Source of the DNA: JBGPYB01 sp041493035
GTDB taxonomy: Bacteria; Acidobacteriota; Vicinamibacteria; Fen-336
Reading direction: 5' to 3'
Assembly (NCBI GenBank): GCA_041493035.1
Contig: JBGPYB010000162.1
Location: 1 to 10,409, forward strand
DNA length: 10,409 nt
How positions within the stretch are numbered: the stretch's first letter is position 1; each line of letters begins with the position of its first letter. Below the pieces are notes generated by a model. The model searched no databases, had not been told where the DNA came from, and was given only the letters and a program-made list of their open reading frames with translations. Made by a program: the position numbers and the translations under genes. This document shows positions 1 through 5,955 of this stretch, piece by piece.

Positions 1-762
1 GGCCGTCAGCGTCGCGTGGTAGTGCCAGATCGCCTTCTGGGTGTCGATGAGATGGTGCCAGTCTCTGGGTCGGAGGACCGGGACGATCCAATAGCTGACG
101 GCATACAGACACGGCGGCAGCACCGCGAAAGCCACGCACGTCAACGCCAGCTCCCGAAACCTCAAAATCCGCTTCTGGCGGACGGCGAGGACGACCAGGC
201 CGAGGAAGCTCAAGGCCCAAAGGCTGGTCCATCGCGTGGATATGGCAAGACCCAGGAATATCCCGGCCGTGGTCATCGTCAGTATGCGCAGCCGCTCCTC
301 GAGGACCGCGCGGACCACGAAGAGCGCCGCCGTCAACTGGAAGAGGACCGCGAAGATGTTGGTCATCGCGGTGCGGCTCTGCACCAGATAGACGCCGTCC
401 AGGAGCAGCAGCGCGGTCGCAAGAATCGCGGCGCGCTCCGTCGCAAGGACGCGGCGGGCGAAGAGGAAGAAGACGGGCGCGATCGCGATCCCAGCGAGGG
501 CCGGAGCGAGGCGCCAGGACCAGGAGTGGTAGCCGAAGAAGTAGACACCGACGGCGATCAGGATCTTCGAGGTCGGCGGATGCACCCACTCGATGGGCAT
601 CTCGTTGTTCAGATAGCACCACGCCGCCTTCGCGTGATAGACCTCGTCGAAGATCTCTTCGGGTGGAAACCCCAGCCGGGGGAGACGGAAAGCGGCGGCG
701 GCCACCACGAAAACGAGGGCGAGGAGGAGATCGCGCCGGAGGCCGGAGGGCGGGAGGGTCAC
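1..762 (-). CDS. PMT-family (GT39-like) membrane glycosyltransferase, N-terminal 254 residues
   Basis: Incomplete: the 3' end lies beyond base 1. PMT-family enzymes transfer a sugar from a polyprenyl- or dolichyl-phosphate donor to protein at the outer face of the membrane. After a first hydrophobic helix (residues 11-24) the protein shows the family's acidic pair in FDEVYHAK (D39, E40), then HPPTSKILIA (61-70), which matches the HPPLGK-type motif, QSRTAMTN (128-135), and LAISTRWTSLW (172-182). HYHATLTA at the visible end matches the YH-LTA stretch of bacterial PMT proteins. Several membrane helices follow each other (about 66-78, 85-102, 110-125, 133-152, 163-178, 181-195, 204-225). The GTG start at 762 is chosen because GAGGA lies 10 nt upstream and the helix-plus-DE layout is then complete. 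It is the third gene of a minus-strand run, 13 bp after the exported protein. Donor and acceptor are unknown; the family call is firm, the exact reaction is not. Confidence 0.82.
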   Translation of the reverse strand, partial: MTLPPSGLRRDLLLALVFVVAAAAFRLPRLGFPPEEIFDEVYHAKAAWCYLNNEMPIEWVHPPTSKILIAVGVYFFGYHSWSWRLAPALAGIAIAPVFFLFARRVLATERAAILATALLLLDGVYLVQSRTAMTNIFAVLFQLTAALFVVRAVLEERLRILTMTTAGIFLGLAISTRWTSLWALSFLGLVVLAVRQKRILRFRELALTCVAFAVLPPCLYAVSYWIVPVLRPRDWHHLIDTQKAIWHYHATLTA

Positions 763-775
763 GCGGGCGCGGTCC

Positions 776-1288
776 TCAGGGGTTGGCGTCCGGTTGGAGC
801 GTCTTGGAGCCGATGCGCCGCTCGACGTCGGCATCCACGAACCGCGTCCATGCCGACGCGCCGATTTTCAGGAACACTTCGGCCTTCGCGTCCTTGAACA
901 AGCTGTGTCGGAACATCGTCTCCGGCGCGCCGGCTGAGAAGTAGCGGCAGTCGGACTTGAGCACCACGACGAGGTCATGGCCCGGAGCGAGCGACTTGCC
1001 CGCGGCCGTCACCGTTTGCCAGTCCGATCCCCACGTTTGCGCTTCCTCGCCCTTGCGGCGGAACGTGGCCGTGGCCTGGATGCCGCTCCACGCGCGAGTG
1101 CCCTTGTTCTTGACGTGAAATCGGATCGCCGGGGCGATGTATTGTGTCGTCCCCACCGCCGAGTCGATGGCCCAGTAGGTTTCGACATCGGTCAGGTCGA
1201 GTTCCACCTTCGGTTCCGGCGCCTTGCAGTTGATGGAGGTGAGCGTCACGGCCAGAACCACTGCCGCTCGGGGTGCGCGCGTCGTCAT
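776..1288 (-). CDS. small exported protein of unknown function, possibly FxLYD/Ig-like
   Basis: 170 residues. The N-terminus (MTTRAPRAAVVLAVTLTSINC) is a short signal-like helix ending at C21. The residues before the cysteine (S-I-N) are a poor lipobox, so lipid attachment is uncertain. The rest looks like one beta-rich domain: VELDLTDVETYWAI, then IRFHVKNKGTRAWSGIQATATFRRKGE (in part), then LAPGHDLVVVLKSDC and AEVFLKIG. Alternating strands of this kind, with a 'functional increment' middle, resemble FxLYD/CARDB-type extracytoplasmic domains, but I cannot assign the family. The ATG at 1288 is preferred over the upstream in-frame start near 1429, because the added stretch reads as out-of-frame kinase sequence and would hide the signal peptide. 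No Shine-Dalgarno sequence precedes it. It sits 13 bp after the kinase stop and 13 bp before the glycosyltransferase start, which suggests one transcript. Confidence 0.72.
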   Translation of the reverse strand: MTTRAPRAAVVLAVTLTSINCKAPEPKVELDLTDVETYWAIDSAVGTTQYIAPAIRFHVKNKGTRAWSGIQATATFRRKGEEAQTWGSDWQTVTAAGKSLAPGHDLVVVLKSDCRYFSAGAPETMFRHSLFKDAKAEVFLKIGASAWTRFVDADVERRIGSKTLQPDANP

Positions 1289-1301
1289 CGTGGAGGGAAT
1301 T

Positions 1302-2429
1302 CTATACCGACGGTGCGAGGGGCAGGACGATCCGGAAGCGAGCGCCGGGGCCCTCGGGCAGCAACTCGACCGAGCCGCCGTGGTCTTCGACGAAGCGCCG
1401 AGTGACCGCAAGGCCGAGCCCCGTTCCACCTTTCTTCCCCTGGGTCACGAAGGGTTCGAAGAGCCTGTCCCGAATCGCCTCGGGAACACCTGGACCGCCA
1501 TCGCTCACGAGCAGGATGAGAGAGCCGTCCTCGAGATCCGCCTCCAGGTGCAGTCGCCCGAACCCGCCCATCGCATCGCGGGCGTTGGCCGCGATGTTGC
1601 CGACGGCCCGGCGCAGCTTGTCGACATCGAGCGATGCCTGGGCGTCCTTCGGGACGCGTATGTCGCTCGCGACCGACAGACCGGGCAGCTCCAGGGGAAT
1701 GCCCTCGGCCAGCTCGTGGAGCATCGACGACAGGTTCACGCTCCTCCGGACGAGTCGATCGCTATCGCGAGCGTAGTCCAGGGTTTCGGCGGTCATGCGC
1801 TCCAGGCGGTCGACCATCTTGATGATGAGGTCGGCCCGCTCCCGGACCTCGCCGAGAGACAGCCCTCCTTCGTCCAGCAGGGTCTCGGCGTAGCCACGGA
1901 TCACCGTCATCGGTCCGCGGAAATCGTGGGCCAACATCCCCGCCATGGTACCAAGAGCGGCCATGCGCTCCGAGGCGATCACCTCGCGTTGGTAGAGGTG
2001 ATTCTCCAGGGCCAGAGCGGCGCGGGCGGCGAGGATCGAGAGCTGCTTGACCAGTGCCGGTCGATAGACTGAGTCCCGTCGTTTACTCCGCCGGCCCAGC
2101 ACCAGCATTCCTACCAGGCCGCTCCGAGCCATGAGCGGAAGGAGCACGCCGTCGTCCTGGCCGTGGGTCTCGAGCAGCACGCCGTCGGTGATCATGTATC
2201 GCGCCTTCGGCTCCTCACGCCGGCCGCGGTGAGGAAGGTCCTGGAACGCCTCGAGCTTCCGATCCCAAAGCAGCAGGCTTGCGCCTTCGACACCCGCGGC
2301 GCCCGGGAGCGCGTCGGTGAGCAGACGCGTCAGCCCTTCGATGTCAGGGGCCTCGAAAAGCTGGTCGACCAGTCGCTTCAGCCGCCGTGCGGGGGGCGAA
2401 GGGCGCGTCCGTTTGGCGCTAGTTGACAG
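1302..2429 (-). CDS. cytosolic GAF-domain sensor histidine kinase (probable CTG start)
   Basis: 375 residues if read from CTG at 2429. Residues 17-145 form a GAF-like sensor domain (LVDQLFEAPDIEGLTRLL, then ASLLLWDR, GVLLPLM and GMLVLG), followed by a linking helix. The HisKA segment has H168 in AHDFRGPMTVIRGY. The HATPase part shows the N box NIAANARDAM (278-287), G1 DGGPGVP (310-316), the F box RLFEPF and G2 GTGLGL (335-340). There is no membrane helix, so it should sense a soluble signal. The residue at H+4 is Gly where HisKA kinases with phosphatase activity usually have Asn or Thr. The frame has no ATG, GTG or TTG between an upstream stop at 2478-2480 and the ATG at 2195, which would delete half the GAF domain. 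CTG at 2429 has AAGGA 7 nt upstream. No response regulator is visible, so its partner is unknown. It heads the minus-strand operon. Confidence 0.88.
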   Translation of the reverse strand: MSTSAKRTRPSPPARRLKRLVDQLFEAPDIEGLTRLLTDALPGAAGVEGASLLLWDRKLEAFQDLPHRGRREEPKARYMITDGVLLETHGQDDGVLLPLMARSGLVGMLVLGRRSKRRDSVYRPALVKQLSILAARAALALENHLYQREVIASERMAALGTMAGMLAHDFRGPMTVIRGYAETLLDEGGLSLGEVRERADLIIKMVDRLERMTAETLDYARDSDRLVRRSVNLSSMLHELAEGIPLELPGLSVASDIRVPKDAQASLDVDKLRRAVGNIAANARDAMGGFGRLHLEADLEDGSLILLVSDGGPGVPEAIRDRLFEPFVTQGKKGGTGLGLAVTRRFVEDHGGSVELLPEGPGARFRIVLPLAPSV

Positions 2430-2452
2430 GGCGAAATCCTTGTCGCTATGAT
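2423..2452 (+). promoter_or_regulatory. sigma-70-type promoter of the ABC operon
   Basis: A perfect TTGACA (2423-2428), an 18-nt spacer, then TATGAT (2447-2452), five of six matches. This is the best promoter match I found in the window. Transcription should start near 2459, giving a leader of about 129 nt before the ATPase gene. Its -10 lies on the same bases as the -10 of the leftward promoter, and its -35 overlaps the first codons of the kinase gene. Confidence 0.65.
2437..2441 (-). promoter_or_regulatory. Shine-Dalgarno sequence supporting the CTG start
   Basis: AAGGA on the minus strand, separated by 7 nt from the CTG at 2429-2427. There is no comparable site in front of the first conventional start, the ATG at 2195, where the upstream bases encode GAF-like sequence. 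This site decides the start chosen for the kinase. Confidence 0.6.
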
Positions 2453-2476
2453 ACTGGCTCCCTGTGCCTCGTCCAA
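2448..2476 (-). promoter_or_regulatory. sigma-70-type promoter of the kinase operon
   Basis: Read on the minus strand: TTGGAC (2476-2471), a 17-nt spacer, then TATCAT (2453-2448). The -10 matches five of six consensus bases and the spacing is ideal; the -35 shares the TTG core. Transcription should start near 2441, which puts the AAGGA ribosome site at the very 5' end and leaves a leader of about 12 nt before the CTG start. Prediction from sequence only. Confidence 0.55.
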
Positions 2477-2495
2477 CTCATTTGGACTGAGAGGC
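2466..2495. promoter_or_regulatory. inverted repeat: possible operator or leader hairpin
   Basis: GTCCAA (2471-2476), loop CTCAT, TTGGAC (2482-2487) is a perfect 6-bp inverted repeat. The flanking GCCTC (2466-2470) and GAGGC (2491-2495) pair as well, with a 3-nt bulge, giving an 11-bp stem. The left arm is the -35 element of the leftward promoter, and the whole element lies just downstream of the rightward start point. As DNA it could be a repressor site for both promoters; as RNA it would fold in the 5' leader of the ABC operon. No regulator is identified. Confidence 0.4.
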
Positions 2496-2538
2496 TTCCA
2501 AGCAGACGCTACAGGCAACCGAGGTTCAACCGGACCCG

Positions 2539-2563
2539 GCGTGAGCGTCACGCGAGGCGCCTC
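2539..2563 (+). promoter_or_regulatory. two adjacent palindromes in the ABC operon leader
   Basis: GCGTGA (2539-2544), GCG, TCACGC (2548-2553) is a perfect inverted repeat with a 3-nt centre. It is followed directly by the 10-bp perfect palindrome GAGGCGCCTC (2554-2563). The GAGGC and GCCTC arms repeat those of the hairpin at 2466-2495, so alternative pairings are possible. CTCC at 2561-2564 could also pair weakly with the ribosome site GGAG at 2579-2582. Such repeats also arise by chance in GC-rich DNA. Confidence 0.3.
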
Positions 2564-2587
2564 CCGGAAGCACGGAATGGAGCCAGC

Positions 2588-3577
2588 ATGATCGAAGTCG
2601 AAGGACTGACGAAACGCTACGGCCGGCAGACGGCCGTGGACGGGATCTCCTTCAAAGTGCAGAAGGGGGAGATCCTTGGCTTCCTGGGCCCCAACGGGGC
2701 TGGGAAGACCACCACGATGAGGATACTGACCTGCTTCCTGCCGCCGACCAGCGGCACGGCGCGGGTCGCCGGTTACGACGTCTTCGACGATCCGCTCCAG
2801 GTGAAGAAGCGGGTCGGCTACCTTCCGGAGACTCCGCCGCTCTACCCCGACATGGAGGTCGAAACCTTCCTCGACTTCGTCGCGAAGATCAAGGGAGTGG
2901 TGGCGAGGGATCGCAAGGGTAAGATCGGTGACGCCATCGAGAAGTGCCGCATCGGCGACGTTCGAGGCAAGCTCATCGGAAAGCTCTCCAAGGGGTACCG
3001 CCAGCGGGTCGGCATCGCCCAAGCCATCCTTCACAATCCCGACGTCCTCATCCTCGACGAGCCGACGTCCGGTCTCGACCCCAAGCAGATCATCGAAACC
3101 CGCGAGCTGATCAAGGGGCTCGGCGGCGACCACACCATCATCCTCTCGACCCACATCCTTCCCGAGGTCTCCATGACCTGCGGGCGCGTCGTCATCATCA
3201 ACAACGGCCGCGTCGTCGCCGAAGACACCCCCGACAACCTGACCCATCGCTTGAAGGGAGCCGGAGCGCTGCGCCTCGAAGTGCGCGCAGCGGCCGGACC
3301 GGTCTTCGACCTCATCCGGACGATCCCCGGAGTGCTCAACATCCGCCAGCGAGACGCGGGCGGAGACGCGACGGCCTACGAGATCGAGGCGGAGGCCGGG
3401 AAAGACATTCGCGCCGAGCTGGCCCGTGCCGTCGTCCAGAAGGGCTTCGACCTCGTCGGCCTCAGCCAGGTCGGGATGAGCCTCGAGGAGATCTTCCTCC
3501 ACCTGACCACGACCGACGCCGCCGCGGAGAACCCCGCGCCGGCCGCCAACGCTGCGACACCGGAGGTGCACCCGTGA
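2588..3577 (+). CDS. ABC transporter ATPase, Gld/ABC-2 exporter type
   Basis: 329 residues. It powers the membrane permease encoded next. Visible parts: Walker A GPNGAGKTT (34-42), the Q-loop region GYLPE (77-81) with Glu where most ABC ATPases have Gln, signature LSKGYRQR (133-140), Walker B VLILDEP (153-159), D-loop SGLD (161-164), and the H-loop His189 in STHIL. GYLPE and the LSKGYRQR form of the signature are typical of the ABC-2 group containing GldA-like ATPases. Residues from about 220 on form a C-terminal accessory domain and an Ala/Pro-rich tail. The ATG at 2588 follows GGAG by 5 nt; an in-frame extension up to TTG 2423 has no family resemblance and covers the promoter. First gene of a four-gene operon; its stop overlaps the next start by 4 nt. 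The transported substrate is unknown. Confidence 0.93.
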   Translation: MIEVEGLTKRYGRQTAVDGISFKVQKGEILGFLGPNGAGKTTTMRILTCFLPPTSGTARVAGYDVFDDPLQVKKRVGYLPETPPLYPDMEVETFLDFVAKIKGVVARDRKGKIGDAIEKCRIGDVRGKLIGKLSKGYRQRVGIAQAILHNPDVLILDEPTSGLDPKQIIETRELIKGLGGDHTIILSTHILPEVSMTCGRVVIINNGRVVAEDTPDNLTHRLKGAGALRLEVRAAAGPVFDLIRTIPGVLNIRQRDAGGDATAYEIEAEAGKDIRAELARAVVQKGFDLVGLSQVGMSLEEIFLHLTTTDAAAENPAPAANAATPEVHP

Positions 3578-4368
3578 CCGCGATCCGCAACATCGCCGCC
3601 ATCGTCGAGAAGGAGTGGCGTCACTACTTCGGCAGCCCCATCGCCTACGTGGCCCTCTTCGTCTGGACGCTGCTTTTCGGCATCTTTTTCTACTACGCCT
3701 TCACGTTCTTCCTCCGCCAGTCGATGATGATGATGCAGCAGGCGGAGATGGGAGGCGGTGGGCCGAAGCTCTCCCTGAACGAGTACCTGATCCGCCCCGT
3801 CATCCACAACATGGCTGTCGTCGCCCTCTTCCTGGCGCCGATGCTGACCATGAGACTCTTCGCCGAAGAGAAGCGCCAGGGGACTCTCGAGTTGCTCGCG
3901 ACGTCACCGATCACCGATTGGGAAATCGTCCTCGGGAAGTTCTTCGCGGCCGTCAGCCTCTACGCCCTCATGATCGTGGCCGGTCTCGTGAACCTTCTCG
4001 TCCTCTGGCGGTACGCGACGACGCCGCCCGAGTGGAAACCCGTGGTCACCGGCGCACTGGCGCTGCTCCTGTTCGGCTCCTGCTTCATCGCCCTCGGGAC
4101 CTTCGTTTCGACGCTGACCCGGAACCAGATCGTGGCCGGCATCCTCTCGTTCTGCCTCTTTCTCGGCATCTGGACCCTCGGCTGGGGCGATGACCCGTCT
4201 GCCGGCCCTGTCATGAAGGTCGTGGCCTACCTCGGCGTCACGACCCACATGGAAGATCTCGTGAAGGGAGTCGTGGATCTGAAGGACGTGGTCTTCTATC
4301 TGAGCTTCATCCTCTTTGGCCTGTTCCTCGCCGAGCAGTCGGTGGAGAGCCAGCGGTGGAGGGCCTGA
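3574..4368 (+). CDS. ABC-2 type permease, GldF-like
   Basis: 264 residues, the membrane-spanning partner of the preceding ATPase. Six helices are visible at about 22-44, 79-93, 124-146, 158-180, 185-203 and 238-256. The conserved stretch MRLFAEEKRQGTLELLAT (93-110), then SPITDWEIVLGK, between helices 2 and 3 is the hallmark of ABC-2 permeases of the GldF/NosY kind and should be the coupling region. The loop between helices 1 and 2 carries a Met-rich run (51-54) and GGGG. The GTG start at 3574 overlaps the ATPase stop as GTGA, and GGAGG sits 7 nt upstream, which points to translational coupling. The stop overlaps the next ATG by one base (TGATG). The substrate cannot be read from the sequence. 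Confidence 0.92.
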   Translation: MTAIRNIAAIVEKEWRHYFGSPIAYVALFVWTLLFGIFFYYAFTFFLRQSMMMMQQAEMGGGGPKLSLNEYLIRPVIHNMAVVALFLAPMLTMRLFAEEKRQGTLELLATSPITDWEIVLGKFFAAVSLYALMIVAGLVNLLVLWRYATTPPEWKPVVTGALALLLFGSCFIALGTFVSTLTRNQIVAGILSFCLFLGIWTLGWGDDPSAGPVMKVVAYLGVTTHMEDLVKGVVDLKDVVFYLSFILFGLFLAEQSVESQRWRA

Positions 4369-5948
4369 TGCGCAAAATCATCGACGCTCTCGCACCTTTG
4401 GGGCTCCTGGTCATCATCGGGGCGGAGGCCTGGATCCGCGCCGGCAAGACGCTGCCGGGGAAGTTCGAATACTACCTCGGCGCCGGAGCCGTCCTAATCC
4501 TGGCCCACTTCGTTCTCCGCTGGGACGACATCGCCGGCACCCTCGGCCGCCGACAGACGAAGTACGGGGCCAACACGCTCGTCGTGATACTCGCCGCCGC
4601 GGGCATCCTGGGGGGCCTCAACTACCTTGTGGTCCGCCACACGAAGCGTTGGGACCTCACCAAGAACAAGCGGTACAGCCTCTCCGACCAGACGAAGAAA
4701 GTCGTCGAGGGCCTGAAGGAAGACGTCAAGATCACCTACTTCGAGCGGACGGCCCGCATGGCCGGAGGGCAGGATCGCCTCAAGGAGTTCGTGGCTCTCT
4801 CGCCGAAGATCAAAGTCGAATTCGTGGACCCGCTGGCGAAGCCCGCGAAGGCCCAGGAATACGACGTCAAAGGCCCATGGCCGATTCTCATCGTGGAGCG
4901 CGGGGCGAAGCGCGAACGGATCACGAGCGATGGAGAGCAGGAGCTCACCAACGCTTTCATCAAGATCACACGCGACACCAAGAAGACCGTCTGCTTCGCC
5001 GAAGGCGAGGGAGAGCGCGACATCGACGACAGCGGCGACCGGGGCTTCTCGGCCTTCAAGAGCGCACTGGGGAAGAGCCAGTACGAGACCCGGAAGGTCC
5101 TCCTTCTCCGCGAGAAGAGCGTTCCCGAGGCGTGCACCGTGTTCGTCGTGGCGGGTCCCGAGAAGGACCTCCTGCCCACCGCCATCGACGCCATCCGCGA
5201 CTTCGTGAAGAAGGGGGGCAAAGCTGCCATCCTCGTGGAGCCGGAGCGCAAGGAGTCGTATCCGAACCTGACGGGTTTGCTGAAAGAGTGGAACATCCAG
5301 ACGGCGAAGGACATCGTGGTGGACGACTCGGGGATGGGGCAGCTCTTCGGCACGGGCCCACTGACGCCCCTGATCCTCCAGTACCCCTACCACGAGATCA
5401 CCAAGGACTTCCGTCTGGCCACCGCGTTCCACACGGCCCGCAGCGTTCAGGCGGGGACCGCCACCGTCGAGGGCGTGACGGTACAGAACCTCGTCGAGAC
5501 ATCGGCACAGTCTTGGGCCGAGACCGATCTCACGCTGAAGGAACCGGTGGAGCTTAACGAGGGGAAGGACCGCAAGGGCCCGATCTCGCTGGGCGCCGTC
5601 GCCACCATTCGCATCCCCGAGGCGAGCCCCGCTCCCTCTCCCTCGCCTGCGGCGGATTCGGCCGAGCCGAAACCTCCGAAGCCCGAAGGCCGGGTGGTCG
5701 CCATCGGCGACACCGACTTCGCCAGCAACGCCCTCCTGGGCTTCCAGGGGAACCAGGACTTCGTCCTGAACACCGTGGCCTGGCTCGCTCAGGACGTGGA
5801 CCTCATCTCCATCCGCCCGAAGGATCCCGAGGACCAGAAGCTGTTCCTGACCCCTGTGCAGCAGGGGAACGTGGCGTGGCTCTCCCTGGTCCTGCTCCCT
5901 GGCCTCTTCGTGGTGCTGGGGATCGCGACCTGGTGGCGTCGGAGGTAG
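4368..5948 (+). CDS. GldG-family ABC transporter auxiliary protein
   Basis: 526 residues. Helices near 8-23, 34-50 and 70-90 are followed by the family signature RWDLTKNKRYSLSDQT (94-109), a large extracytoplasmic region, and a last helix at about 502-521 before a WRRR end. The middle includes KITYFERT (121-128), a beta-rich core (KVEFVDPLAK), VVAGPEKDLLP (260-270), the predicted Rossmann-like stretch AAILVEPE, and GDTDFASN (447-454) near the end. A Pro/Ser/Ala/Lys-rich linker fills about 419-440. This is the GldG/ABC_transp_aux layout, found beside Gld-like ATPase and permease genes; in gliding bacteria GldA, GldF and GldG form one complex, but here no other gliding gene is present. ATG 4368 is chosen over GTG 4356 because GGAGG lies 5 nt before it. 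It probably assembles with the permease outside the membrane. Confidence 0.9.
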   Translation: MRKIIDALAPLGLLVIIGAEAWIRAGKTLPGKFEYYLGAGAVLILAHFVLRWDDIAGTLGRRQTKYGANTLVVILAAAGILGGLNYLVVRHTKRWDLTKNKRYSLSDQTKKVVEGLKEDVKITYFERTARMAGGQDRLKEFVALSPKIKVEFVDPLAKPAKAQEYDVKGPWPILIVERGAKRERITSDGEQELTNAFIKITRDTKKTVCFAEGEGERDIDDSGDRGFSAFKSALGKSQYETRKVLLLREKSVPEACTVFVVAGPEKDLLPTAIDAIRDFVKKGGKAAILVEPERKESYPNLTGLLKEWNIQTAKDIVVDDSGMGQLFGTGPLTPLILQYPYHEITKDFRLATAFHTARSVQAGTATVEGVTVQNLVETSAQSWAETDLTLKEPVELNEGKDRKGPISLGAVATIRIPEASPAPSPSPAADSAEPKPPKPEGRVVAIGDTDFASNALLGFQGNQDFVLNTVAWLAQDVDLISIRPKDPEDQKLFLTPVQQGNVAWLSLVLLPGLFVVLGIATWWRRR

Positions 5949-5955
5949 GGGCACC

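Noticed and set aside
16..897. Long plus-strand reading frame (293 codons)
   Set aside because: Arg/Glu/Gly-rich with no domain; it is antisense to the PMT-type gene, whose motifs read clearly on the minus strand.
1289..1325. TATAGAAT before the exported-protein gene as a promoter
   Set aside because: It contains the kinase stop codon, lacks a -35 at 16-18 nt, and the 13-bp gap favours read-through; too weak to list as a feature.
2423..2587. N-terminal extension of the ATPase from TTG
   Set aside because: It would begin inside the -35 element, ahead of the predicted transcript start, and the added residues do not resemble the family.
2378..3571. 397-codon minus-strand frame opposite the ATPase
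   Set aside because: Antisense to a complete set of Walker and signature motifs; no motif of its own.
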